From contig NZ_JAUZEE010000003.1 of the NCBI RefSeq assembly GCF_030705305.1, positions 248,001 to 312,000 on the forward strand: a DNA stretch of 64,000 nt, in the 5' to 3' direction. This document shows positions 25,624-33,908 of the stretch, piece by piece. The position numbers were made by a program, and so were the translations under genes. Position 1 is the stretch's first letter. Every line of letters begins with the position of its first letter. Source of the stretch: Leptothrix discophora. GTDB lineage: Bacteria; Pseudomonadota; Gammaproteobacteria; Burkholderiales; Burkholderiaceae_C. Below the pieces are notes generated by a model. That model did not search any database and had not been told where the DNA came from. It saw only the letters and a list, made by a program, of their open reading frames with translations.

Positions 25624-28059
25624 ATGAATGGTCAGCCGTCCTACCCCAGCGTCCCCCCGAGCCTGCTCGCCAACCTCAACCCGGAGCAGCTCGCGGCGGT
25701 CACGCTGCCCGCCGAACCGGCGCTGATCCTGGCCGGCGCCGGCTCCGGCAAGACCCGCGTGCTGACCACCCGCATCGCCTGGCTGCTGCAGACCGGCCAG
25801 GTCGGTCCGGGCGGGCTGATGGCGGTGACCTTCACCAACAAGGCGGCCAAGGAGATGGTCACGCGGCTGTCGACCCTGCTGCCCTACAACGTGCGCGGCA
25901 TGTGGATCGGCACCTTCCACGGCCTGTGCAACCGCTTCCTGCGGGCCCACTGGAAGATCGCCAACCTGCCGCAGACCTTCCAGATCCTCGACAGCGGCGA
26001 CACGCTGTCGGCGGTCAAGCGCGTCATCAAGGCGCTCAACCTGGACGAGGAGCGCTTCGTGCCCAAGCAGATGACCTGGGCCATCGCCGGCGCGAAGGAA
26101 GAAGGCAAGCGACCGCACGACCTGCCGCAGCACGACGGCCAGGCCCGCACGCTGGTCGAGATCTACCAGGCCTACGAGGACCAGTGCCAGCGCGAGGGCG
26201 TGGTCGACTTCGCCGAGCTGATGCTGCGCAGCTACGAGCTGCTGCGCGACCACCCGGAGATCCGCGAGCACTACCAGCGCCGCTTCCGCCACATCCTGGT
26301 CGACGAGTTCCAGGACACCAACCGGCTGCAGTACCTGTGGCTGAAGATGCTGGCCGGACCGCCCGACGGCGCCCACAGCGCGGCGCTGTTCGCGGTGGGT
26401 GACGATGACCAGAGCATCTACGCCTTCCGCGGCGCGCAGGTCGGCAACATGAGCGACTTCGAGCGCGAGTACCGCGTGCGCCACCTGATCAAGCTGGAGC
26501 GCAACTACCGCAGCTTCGGCAACATCCTCGATTCGGCCAACGCGCTGATCGCCCACAACAGCCGCCGCCTGGGCAAGAACCTGCACACCGAGGCCGGACC
26601 GGGCGAGCCGATCCGCGTCTACGAGGCCACCAGCGACTATGCGGAAGCGCAGTGGCTGCTCGACGAGGCCCAGCAGCTGCACCGCGGCGGCACCGCGCGC
26701 AGCGAGATCGCGGTGCTCTACCGCAGCAACGCGCAGTCGCGGGTGATTGAGTCGGCGCTGTTCAACGCCGGCGTGCCCTACCGCGTCTACGGCGGCCTGC
26801 GCTTCTTCGAGCGGGCCGAGATCAAGCACGCGCTGGCCTACCTGCGGCTGATCGAGAACGCCAACGACGACACCAGCTTCCTGCGCGTCGTCAACTTCCC
26901 GGCCCGAGGCATCGGCGCGCGCAGCGTCGAGCAGCTGCAGGACGCCGCGCGCAGCAGCGGCCGCAGCCTCTACCAGAGCGTCGGCGCGGTCGGCGGCGCA
27001 GCCGGCACCAAGCTGGCCGGCTTCCAGCGCCTGATCGACGATCTGCGCGAGCGCACCCGCGGCGCGACGCTGCGCGAGATCATCGAGCGCATGCTCGACG
27101 CCAGCGGGCTGGTCACCTTCTACCGGACCGAGAAGGAAGGCCAGGACCGGATCGAGAACCTGGAAGAACTGGTGACCGCCGCCGAGGCCTTCGTGACCCA
27201 GGAAGGCTTCGGCAAGGACGTCATCGCGCTGCCGGTCGACGAGACCGCGCCCGGCACCATCGCCGCGCCGCAGCCGGGCGAGCCCGAGGCGATCGCCCGG
27301 GTCGACCTGCTGCCCGATGCCGAGACCGGCGAGATCCTGTCGCCGCTGGCCGCCTTCCTGACCCATGCCGCGCTGGAGGCTGGCGACAACCAGGCCCAGG
27401 CCGGCCAGGACGCCGTCCAGCTGATGACGGTGCATGCGGCCAAGGGCCTGGAGTTCGACGCCGTCTTCATCACCGGCCTGGAAGAAGGCCTGTTCCCGCA
27501 CGAGAACTCGCTGACCAGCGTCAGCGCCCACGGGGCCGACGGGCTGGAGGAGGAACGCCGGCTGATGTACGTGGCGATCACGCGGGCGCGCCAGCGGCTC
27601 TACCTGAGCTTCAGCCAGACCCGCATGCTGCACGGCCAGACGCGATACCACATCAAGAGCCGCTTCCTCGACGAGCTGCCCGAGGCCGCGCTGAAGTGGA
27701 TCAGCCCGAAGAACCAGGGCTTCGGCTCCGGCTTCGAGACCAGCTACCAGCAGGCCTGGCAGCGCGGCAGCGGCCTGGGGTCGATGGTCGGCGCCGGCCG
27801 CAACCCGGGCTGGAGCCCGCCGCCGGCGCCACCGCCGTCCTGGGCTGCGCCGGTGCCCGCCGCGATGCGCCAGTCGGCCGCCAAGGACAACGGCCACGGC
27901 CTGCGCCAGGGCCAGAGCGTGTTCCACAACAAGTTCGGCGAAGGCGTCATCCTGACCCTCGAAGGCACCGGCGCGGACGCCCGCGCGCAGGTCAACTTCG
28001 GCCGCCACGGCGCCAAGTGGCTGGCCCTGAGCGTGGCCAAGCTGACCCCGATCGAGTGA
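25624..28059 (+). CDS. uvrD: DNA helicase II (UvrD/PcrA)
   Basis: An 811-aa superfamily 1A 3'-5' helicase used in nucleotide excision and mismatch repair. Visible motifs in order: Q motif LNPEQLAAV, Walker A AGAGSGKTR (about 38-46), TFTNKAAKEM, GTFHGLCNRFLR, the helicase Walker B VDEFQDTN (about 226-233), GDDDQSIYAFRGA, the LERNYRS motif, VHAAKGLEF (motif V) and VAITRARQRLY (motif VI). A C-terminal Tudor-like segment (GQSVFHNKFGEGVIL...) is the RNA polymerase-contacting module of UvrD/PcrA. Length is typical. Only 5 bases separate its stop from the SirB2-like gene. Confidence 0.95.
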   Translation: MNGQPSYPSVPPSLLANLNPEQLAAVTLPAEPALILAGAGSGKTRVLTTRIAWLLQTGQVGPGGLMAVTFTNKAAKEMVTRLSTLLPYNVRGMWIGTFHGLCNRFLRAHWKIANLPQTFQILDSGDTLSAVKRVIKALNLDEERFVPKQMTWAIAGAKEEGKRPHDLPQHDGQARTLVEIYQAYEDQCQREGVVDFAELMLRSYELLRDHPEIREHYQRRFRHILVDEFQDTNRLQYLWLKMLAGPPDGAHSAALFAVGDDDQSIYAFRGAQVGNMSDFEREYRVRHLIKLERNYRSFGNILDSANALIAHNSRRLGKNLHTEAGPGEPIRVYEATSDYAEAQWLLDEAQQLHRGGTARSEIAVLYRSNAQSRVIESALFNAGVPYRVYGGLRFFERAEIKHALAYLRLIENANDDTSFLRVVNFPARGIGARSVEQLQDAARSSGRSLYQSVGAVGGAAGTKLAGFQRLIDDLRERTRGATLREIIERMLDASGLVTFYRTEKEGQDRIENLEELVTAAEAFVTQEGFGKDVIALPVDETAPGTIAAPQPGEPEAIARVDLLPDAETGEILSPLAAFLTHAALEAGDNQAQAGQDAVQLMTVHAAKGLEFDAVFITGLEEGLFPHENSLTSVSAHGADGLEEERRLMYVAITRARQRLYLSFSQTRMLHGQTRYHIKSRFLDELPEAALKWISPKNQGFGSGFETSYQQAWQRGSGLGSMVGAGRNPGWSPPPAPPPSWAAPVPAAMRQSAAKDNGHGLRQGQSVFHNKFGEGVILTLEGTGADARAQVNFGRHGAKWLALSVAKLTPIE

Positions 28060-28064
28060 ACGCG

Positions 28065-28568
28065 ATGGCCAACCTGCACGACCTCTTCGGCGTGGCCTAT
28101 CCCGGCCTCCGGCACGCCCACATCGGCCTGGTCATGACCAGCGGCAGCCTGTTCGCGCTGCGCTGGCTGGCCACCCTGGCCGGCGCCCGCTGGCCCATGG
28201 CGGCCACCTGGCGGCACACCAGCATGGTCATCGACAGCCTGCTGCTGCTGGCCGGCGCCACGCTCTGGACCGGCCTGGGCCTGAACCCGCTGGCGCAGCA
28301 CTGGCTGGGCGCCAAGCTGCTGCTGCTGGTCGCCTACATCGTGCTGGGCACCGTCGCGCTCAAGCGGGGACGCGGCTGGATGGCCCGGGCGCTGTGCGGC
28401 ATCGCGGCGCTGGCGCTGCTGGTGACGATGTACACCGTCGCGCGACGGCACGACCCGGCCGGCTGGCTGCGCGATGTCATCGGTCACACGGCGGTCGCCA
28501 CGACCCTCGCGCAGTCGTCCACCCTGCCTGGGGTCCGGCCGTTGATGAAGCGGCGGTCCGCCGGCTGA
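28065..28568 (+). CDS. SirB2-family membrane protein
   Basis: A 167-aa integral membrane protein with four hydrophobic helices in residues 15-125. The opening LRHAHIGLVMTSGSLFALRWLATL and the DSLLLLAGATLW and WLGAKLLLLVAYIVLG blocks are characteristic of SirB2. The family function is unknown; SirB was named for invasion regulation in Salmonella but most homologues are not virulence genes. The C-terminal 35 residues extend beyond the usual length and look less conserved. It starts 5 bases after uvrD, so it is probably co-transcribed. Confidence 0.82.
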   Translation: MANLHDLFGVAYPGLRHAHIGLVMTSGSLFALRWLATLAGARWPMAATWRHTSMVIDSLLLLAGATLWTGLGLNPLAQHWLGAKLLLLVAYIVLGTVALKRGRGWMARALCGIAALALLVTMYTVARRHDPAGWLRDVIGHTAVATTLAQSSTLPGVRPLMKRRSAG

Positions 28569-28659
28569 AAACGGGCGTACCGTCCGATCCGGACCCCGTC
28601 ACGCACGCAGCGCCCGGCGACTCTCGCGCCAGGGACGCTCGACCGCCAGGAGAACGCCG

Positions 28660-29184
28660 ATGAGCACCGTGCCCGCCAGCCTGCACCCCAGCCCCGCCGC
28701 CGGCTACGACAGCCCCTACGAGATGCTCACGAGCTGCCACGAACGGGTCGAACGCATGCTCGGCCTGCTCGAACGCCTGAGCGAGCACGTCACGCGCCAC
28801 GGCGCCGACACCAACGCCCGCTCCGCCGCTGCGGACCTGTTGCGCTACTTCGACCTGGCCGCGCCACACCACCACGAGGACGAGGAACGCCACGTGCTGC
28901 CCCGCCTCGAAGCCCATGGCCATGCCGCGCTGGCCGAGCGCCTGCGCGGCGAGCACCGCCGCATGGACCAGCAATGGCGCGCGCTGCGCCCGCTGCTGGT
29001 CACGCTGACCGAAGGCCATGCGCCGGCCCAGGGCCTGCACGACGTCGCCGGCTTCGCGGCGCTCTACCGGGTCCACATCGCGGTCGAGGAAGACGAGGCC
29101 TATCCGCTGACCCGCCCCGGCCTGGATGCCGCCGCGCTGCAGGCCATGGGCGACGAGATGGCCCGCCGGCGCGGCGTGCGCTGA
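28660..29184 (+). CDS. Hemerythrin HHE domain protein
   Basis: A 174-aa four-helix-bundle protein expected to bind a di-iron centre. Candidate ligands are His34 (SCHERV), His71-73 with Glu75 and Glu77 (HHHEDEERHVLPRLE), His102 (GEHRRMD) and His139 with Glu143 (HIAVEEDEAYP), in the spacing of HHE domains. Such proteins sense or carry oxygen or nitric oxide, or protect iron. A GGAG-type ribosome site precedes the ATG. It is cytoplasmic with no extra output domain. Confidence 0.87.
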   Translation: MSTVPASLHPSPAAGYDSPYEMLTSCHERVERMLGLLERLSEHVTRHGADTNARSAAADLLRYFDLAAPHHHEDEERHVLPRLEAHGHAALAERLRGEHRRMDQQWRALRPLLVTLTEGHAPAQGLHDVAGFAALYRVHIAVEEDEAYPLTRPGLDAAALQAMGDEMARRRGVR

Positions 29185-29247
29185 AGCGGTCCCCGTTCAC
29201 GCGCCAGGGCCAGCCGGCTTGACCGCTTCGGTTCCGATGCCTATATT

Positions 29248-29261
29248 ACTGACCAGTCAGT
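29248..29261. promoter_or_regulatory. TetR-type operator
   Basis: ACTGAC and GTCAGT are perfect inverted 6-mers separated by CA, within an AT-rich patch. It lies 72 bases before the TetR-family start and next to a TATATT (29242-29247) that could be a -10 element. It suits autoregulation by the adjacent TetR protein. Confidence 0.6.
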
Positions 29262-29332
29262 CATTAACGTCCTTTCCCACCCCGGAACGATGACCGGCTG
29301 ACGCGCTTGCCTGACCGCCCGACCGCCTGACC

Positions 29333-30043
29333 GTGATCCAGCCCCTCCTCGAACCCGTCGAACACGTCGAATCCACCGACGCCAGCGCCCCGTCGCACCA
29401 GCGCCGCAAGGCCGAGCGTCCGGACGAGCTGCTCGACGCCGCGCTGTCGCTCTTCGTCGAGAAGGGCTACGCCGCCACCCGCATCGACGAGGTCGCGCGC
29501 CGCGCCGGTGTCTCCAAGGGCACGCTCTACCTGTACTACGCCAGCAAGGAAGAGCTGCTCAAGGAGGTCATCCGCAGCCGGCTGTCGACGCCCATCGCCG
29601 AGGCGATCGAGACCGTCGCCGCGCACACCGGCAGCACCGCCGAGCTGCTGACCGAGGTGGTCGCGCCCTGGTGGGCCGGCGTGATCGGCAGCGACGCCTC
29701 GGGCGTCTTCAAGCTCATCATCACGGAGGTGCGCAACTTCCCGGAGATCGCCGAGTTCTACAACCGCGAGGTGGTCGAGCCCGGCCATCGCGTGATGGAA
29801 CAGGTGATCCGGCGCGGCATCGGCCGGGGCGAGTTCCGCGAGGTCGACGTGGCTGCGGCGGTGCATTCGCTGCTGCTGCCGATGATCATGCTGTGCGTGC
29901 ACCGGCATTCGCTGGGCGCCTGCGAGGCTGCCGCCTCGATCGGCGAGCCGCTGACCTTCATCAAGGCCCATTTCGAGCTGCTGTTGCGGGGTCTGCGACA
30001 GATGCAACCGGACGTCGCTGCCGTGCCAACGGCCGCCTCCTAA
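29333..30043 (+). CDS. TetR/AcrR-family transcriptional regulator
   Basis: A 236-aa repressor. The helix-turn-helix spans about residues 25-72 (ELLDAALSLFVEKGYAATRIDEVARRAGVSKGTLYLYYASKEELLKEVI), followed by an all-helical ligand domain. The start is GTG; the first 20 residues are unlike the family and the true start could be slightly later. The gene order to PCMT-like, rhodanese and tolC suggests it may govern the efflux channel gene, but this is inference; no pump genes are present beside tolC. A palindromic operator lies upstream of it. Confidence 0.9.
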   Translation: MIQPLLEPVEHVESTDASAPSHQRRKAERPDELLDAALSLFVEKGYAATRIDEVARRAGVSKGTLYLYYASKEELLKEVIRSRLSTPIAEAIETVAAHTGSTAELLTEVVAPWWAGVIGSDASGVFKLIITEVRNFPEIAEFYNREVVEPGHRVMEQVIRRGIGRGEFREVDVAAAVHSLLLPMIMLCVHRHSLGACEAAASIGEPLTFIKAHFELLLRGLRQMQPDVAAVPTAAS

Positions 30044-30112
30044 AATCGCGGGTTTACTCGCAACCCCCGCGCGCCACCCTCGAATCGCGCGACACCGGAA
30101 GGCCAGAACACC

Positions 30113-30766
30113 ATGAACGTCGAACAAGCCCGCTTCAACATGATCGAGCAGCAGATCCGTCCGTGGGACGTGCTGGACAGCTCGGTGCTGTCGCTGCTGG
30201 CCGTGGTCAAGCGCGAGGACTTCGTGCCCGCCGCCCATCGCACGGTGGCCTTCATGGACCTCGAGGTCCCGCTGCCCGCCGGCCAGGCGATGCTGGCCCC
30301 GCGCGTCGAGGCCCGCCTGCTGCAGGAACTGGCCCCGCACCGCCACGAGAAGGTGCTCGAGATCGGCGCCGGCAGTGGCTTCATGGCCGCGCTGCTGTCG
30401 CACAAGGCCCAGCAGGTCGTCGCGCTGGAGAACCGGCCCGAGCTGGTCGCGATGGCGCGCGAGAACCTGCGCAGCGCCAAGATCATGAACGTCGAGGTGC
30501 GCCAGGCCGATGGCAGCGATGCCGCCGCCGTGCAGGGCCCCTGGGACGCGATCCTGCTGTCGGGCTCGGTGGCCGACGTGCCGCCGTCGCTGCTGCAGCA
30601 GCTCAAGGTCGGTGGCCGCCTGGTCGGCATCGTCGGCCAGCTGCCGATGATGCGGGCGCTGCGCATCGTGCGCAGCGGTGACGCCACCTGGCGCACCGAG
30701 ACGCTCTTCGACGTCGTCGCGCCGCGCCTGGATGGCTTCGGCGAGCCGACCCGCTTCAGCTTCTGA
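30113..30766 (+). CDS. Protein-L-isoaspartate O-methyltransferase family protein
   Basis: A 217-aa SAM-dependent methyltransferase. Motif I is VLEIGAGSGFMAALLS (about 79-94), with the acidic strand end VVALENRPEL and the DAILLSGSV block. The Ser/Thr-rich active-site segment typical of PCMT (QTISQPY-type) is replaced by GQAMLAPRVEARLL, so true isoaspartate repair is doubtful. In betaproteobacteria a gene of this type is commonly found just before a rhodanese gene and tolC, as here. The opening MNVEQARFNMIEQQIRPW is characteristic of that lineage. Confidence 0.87.
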   Translation: MNVEQARFNMIEQQIRPWDVLDSSVLSLLAVVKREDFVPAAHRTVAFMDLEVPLPAGQAMLAPRVEARLLQELAPHRHEKVLEIGAGSGFMAALLSHKAQQVVALENRPELVAMARENLRSAKIMNVEVRQADGSDAAAVQGPWDAILLSGSVADVPPSLLQQLKVGGRLVGIVGQLPMMRALRIVRSGDATWRTETLFDVVAPRLDGFGEPTRFSF

Positions 30767-30788
30767 TCCGGGGCCAGCCGCGCACGCC

Positions 30789-31130
30789 ATGCAGCAACTG
30801 ACCGTCGCCCAGATCGGCTCCCAGCTCGCGCAATGGCGCGCCGAGGGCCGACGTCCGGTGTTGCTGGACGTGCGCGAGCCCTGGGAGTGCGAGACCGCCA
30901 GCATCCGCGAGCCCGACCTGGACTTGCGGGCCATCCCGATGCAGCAGATCCCCGAGCGCCTGTCCGAACTGCCGGCCGACGAGCCGGTGCTGGTGCTCTG
31001 CCACCACGGCATGCGCAGCCTTCAGGTGGCCCTGTTCCTGGACCGGCAGGGCTACCCCCATGTGTTCAACATCATGGGCGGGATCGACGCCTGGTCCCAC
31101 CTGATCGACCCATCCGTGCCGCGCTACTGA
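30789..31130 (+). CDS. Single-domain rhodanese-like protein
   Basis: A 113-aa sulfurtransferase-fold protein. The active-site Cys71 lies in CHHGMRS, and LLDVREPWECETASI (25-39) is the usual N-terminal block. It may carry persulfide sulfur; the substrate is unknown. No signal peptide, so cytoplasmic. It starts 22 bases after the PCMT-like stop and precedes tolC by about 54 bases, an arrangement common in this group. Confidence 0.9.
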   Translation: MQQLTVAQIGSQLAQWRAEGRRPVLLDVREPWECETASIREPDLDLRAIPMQQIPERLSELPADEPVLVLCHHGMRSLQVALFLDRQGYPHVFNIMGGIDAWSHLIDPSVPRY

Positions 31131-31184
31131 AGCGCCGGCGCGGGCGCTCCCGCCACTCCCCTGAGGCCCACCCGAGGACCCCCG

Positions 31185-32531
31185 ATGACCGTCACGTTCC
31201 GTCGCAAGCCCCTGTCCCTGCTGATCCTGGCGGCCGTGCATGGCCTGGGACTCGGGCTGCTCGCCGCACCGGCCCAGGCCGAGAACCTGCGCGAGCTCTA
31301 CGACATCGCGCGTGGCTACGACGCGTCCTACCTGGCCGCGCTGTCGCAGGCACAGGCCAGCCGGGCCCGGGCCGAACAGGCCGAGTCGCTGCTGCGTCCC
31401 ACGGTCGGCCTGAGCAGCGGCGTCTCGCGCACCCAGACCGACACCCCGGTCAGCGGCATGCGCGGCCTGAACACCGCCAACGTCGGCATCAGCGCGGTCC
31501 AGCCGCTGTGGAACCAGGCCAACTCGGCCTCGGTGGACAAGGCGCGCAAGTCGCTCGACCTCATCGAGGCAGACCTGTCCACCGCCGAGCAGGATCTGAT
31601 CGTGCGCGTCACCCAGGCCTATTTCGACGTGCTCGGCGCACGCGACACGCTGGCCACGGCGCAGGCCAACAAGAAGGCCATCAGCGAGCAGCTGGCCTCG
31701 GCCCGGCGCAACTTCGAGGTCGGCACCGCGACCATCACCGACACGCGAGAGGCCCAGGCCCGCTTCGACCTGGCCACCGCCCAGGAGATCGCGGCCGACA
31801 ACGACCTGCGCAGCAAGAAGATCGCGCTGGACCAGCTGGTCGGCAAGACCGGCATCGAGCCCGCACCGCTGCTGCAGCCGGTTGCCCTGCCCACGCTGGC
31901 GGGTGACGAGGTCGAGTCCTGGGTCAGCAAGGCCGGCGAGGCGCCCAGCGTGCGCAAGGCCCGCACCGCCTACGAGATCGCGCAGCTGGAGACCCGCCGC
32001 ACCGACGCCGGCGAACGTCCCACGCTGGACCTGGAAGGCACGGCCGGCGTCGCCCACAACTCCGGCGCGGCGGCCAACTCGGCCGGCGGCACCGGCTTCG
32101 CCAAGAACGCCAAGGTCGGCCTGACCTTCAAGCTGCCGCTGTACACCGGCGGCGCGCTGCAGAACCAGGTCAGGGAAGCCGTGGCGCTGGAGGAGAAGTC
32201 GCGCAACGACCTCGACAACGCCCGCCGCGCGGTCGCCCAGGCGACCCGCCAGGTCTACTTCGGCGTGCAGTCCGGCCAGGCCCAGGTGAGCGCGCTGGAG
32301 GCGGCCGAGTCCTCGTCCAAGCTGGCACTGGAGGCGACCCAGACCGGCTACCGCGTCGGCGTGCGCGTCAACCTCGACGTGCTGAACGCGCAGACCCAGC
32401 TGTTCTCGACCCAGCGCGACCTGGCCAAGGCCCGCTACGACGTGCTGGTCAACGGCCTGCGCCTGCGCCAGGCGGCCGGCGTGCTGGCCCCGCAGGACCT
32501 CGACACGGTCAACGGGCTGCTGGCGAAGTGA
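31185..32531 (+). CDS. tolC: TolC-family outer-membrane efflux channel
   Basis: A 448-aa outer-membrane protein. A signal peptide ends at about residue 28 (LLAAPAQA). The two pseudo-repeated halves, each ending in conserved helices (LIVRVTQAYFDVLGARDTLATAQANK and VAQATRQVYFGVQSGQAQVSALEAA), are clear, as is the C-terminal YRVGVRVNLDVLNAQTQLFSTQRDLAKARYD block. It would form the trimeric exit duct for tripartite efflux pumps and type I secretion. No pump or adaptor gene is adjacent, as in other bacteria with a stand-alone tolC. It converges on waaA. Confidence 0.93.
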   Translation: MTVTFRRKPLSLLILAAVHGLGLGLLAAPAQAENLRELYDIARGYDASYLAALSQAQASRARAEQAESLLRPTVGLSSGVSRTQTDTPVSGMRGLNTANVGISAVQPLWNQANSASVDKARKSLDLIEADLSTAEQDLIVRVTQAYFDVLGARDTLATAQANKKAISEQLASARRNFEVGTATITDTREAQARFDLATAQEIAADNDLRSKKIALDQLVGKTGIEPAPLLQPVALPTLAGDEVESWVSKAGEAPSVRKARTAYEIAQLETRRTDAGERPTLDLEGTAGVAHNSGAAANSAGGTGFAKNAKVGLTFKLPLYTGGALQNQVREAVALEEKSRNDLDNARRAVAQATRQVYFGVQSGQAQVSALEAAESSSKLALEATQTGYRVGVRVNLDVLNAQTQLFSTQRDLAKARYDVLVNGLRLRQAAGVLAPQDLDTVNGLLAK

Positions 32532-32560
32532 GGCGCTCGGGCGCTGCCGGGTGCCTGTCC

Positions 32561-32580
32561 GTCAGCGTCCGTCAGCGTCC
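32561..32580. repeat. 10-base tandem duplication over the waaA stop
   Basis: GTCAGCGTCC occurs twice in a row on the plus strand. The waaA stop codon (TCA on this strand, 32572-32574) is in the second unit. Confidence 0.8.
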
Positions 32581-33879
32581 ATCCATGACCGCCAGGATCG
32601 CCTCGGCCATGCGCTGTGCGGCGCCCTGGTGGGCGCCCGCGTAGGCCCGCGCAGCGGCCACCATCGCGGCATGACGATCGGCCTGGGCGCACAGGTCCAG
32701 CGCGGCCTGCACGCCCGAGGGCAGATCGTCCACCCGCACGGCCGCGCCCTGCGCTTGCGCCCACTGCGCCGCGTCGGCGAAGTTGAAGGTGTGCGGCCCC
32801 ATCACGACCGGACAGCCGCAGGCGGCCGCCTCGATCAGGTTCTGGCCACCCAGCGGCGCGTAGCTGCCGCCCAGCAGCGCGACGTCGGCCAGCGCGTAGT
32901 AGGCCGCCATCTCGCGCATCGAGTCACCCAGCCAGACGTCGGCATCGACCGCCTCGCCGCCCGGCCCGTCGGCCCAGCCGCTGCGGCGTGACAGGCTCAG
33001 TCCCTGAGCCACCACCAGCGCCGCGACCTCGTCGAAGCGCTGCGGGTGGCGCGGCACCAGCAAGAGGCGCGGGCGCTGTCCGGGCCGACCCGGCCAGCGC
33101 GCCATCGCCGCGATCCAGGCCGACAGCAGGGGCGCGTCCTCGCCCTCGCGCCAGCTCGCGGCCAGCACGACCGGCCGGCCGGCCGAGGTCTGCCGCCACC
33201 GCTCGCCACGGGCCAGCAGGGCCGGGTCCGGGCGCAGGTCGAACTTCAGGTTGCCGCTGACCCGCACCTGTGGTGCGCCGGCCGCGCGCAGGCGCTGCGC
33301 ATCGGCCTCGGTCTGCGCCAAGGCCAGCGCCACGGTGCCAACCGCCGGGCGCATCAGCGCATCCAGTCGCAGGGCCTTGCGCAGGCTCTTGTCCGACAGC
33401 CGCGCGTTGGCGATCACCATCGGCACGCCGGCCCGGGCGGCCGCATGCTGAAGGCCGGGCCAGACCTCGGTCTCCATCAGCACACCGACGGCCGGCCGGT
33501 GACGGCGCAGGAAACGCCGCACCGCGCCGGGCGTGTCGAAGGGCAGCCAGCGCTGCGCGTCGCCGTCGCACAGCAGCGTCGCGGCGGTCTCGCGGCCGGT
33601 CGCCGTGCCGCTGGTCAGCAGCAGGCGCAGGCCCGGCCGGGCCGCACGCAGGGCCTGGATCAGCGGCTCGGCCGCGCGCGTCTCGCCCAGCGAGACGGCA
33701 TGCAGCCAGAGCGCGCCAGGCGGCGTCCGGTCGCCCAGGCCCAAGCGCTCGCCGACCGCCAGGCCGTAGGCCGGTTCGCGCCGCGCACGCCAGCACAGGC
33801 GGGCGACCAGCAGCGGCGTCAGCAGCCGCAGCAGCGTGGCGTAGGCATTGCGGGCCAGCGCGGCGCGCAGCGGCGTCAC
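32572..33879 (-). CDS. waaA: 3-deoxy-D-manno-octulosonic acid (Kdo) transferase
   Basis: A 435-aa inner-membrane GT30 enzyme that adds Kdo to lipid IVA in lipopolysaccharide core synthesis. An N-terminal anchor helix (about 10-28) is followed by LHAVSLGETRAAEPL with the catalytic Glu, TSGTATGRE, METEVWPGL, VSGNLKFDL and the C-terminal donor-binding block GGSYAPLGGQNLIEAAACGCPVVMGPHTFNF. The start is placed at GTG 33879, 29 bases after the phosphohexomutase stop; a TTG overlapping that stop (33912) is an alternative. A 10-base tandem duplication covers the stop codon. Confidence 0.92.
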   Translation of the reverse strand: MTPLRAALARNAYATLLRLLTPLLVARLCWRARREPAYGLAVGERLGLGDRTPPGALWLHAVSLGETRAAEPLIQALRAARPGLRLLLTSGTATGRETAATLLCDGDAQRWLPFDTPGAVRRFLRRHRPAVGVLMETEVWPGLQHAAARAGVPMVIANARLSDKSLRKALRLDALMRPAVGTVALALAQTEADAQRLRAAGAPQVRVSGNLKFDLRPDPALLARGERWRQTSAGRPVVLAASWREGEDAPLLSAWIAAMARWPGRPGQRPRLLLVPRHPQRFDEVAALVVAQGLSLSRRSGWADGPGGEAVDADVWLGDSMREMAAYYALADVALLGGSYAPLGGQNLIEAAACGCPVVMGPHTFNFADAAQWAQAQGAAVRVDDLPSGVQAALDLCAQADRHAAMVAAARAYAGAHQGAAQRMAEAILAVMDGR

Positions 33880-33908
33880 GGCGGGTGCCGTCCCCGGCGA
33901 CGAAGGGC

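Noticed and set aside
25057-28008. A 983-codon minus-strand open frame
   Set aside because: It is the antisense shadow of uvrD, which shows all helicase motifs on the plus strand. No family motif is seen in the shadow.
30113-30766. Annotating the PCMT-like gene as a functional isoaspartate repair enzyme (pcm)
   Set aside because: The usual active-site segment is not present, so only the family name is given.
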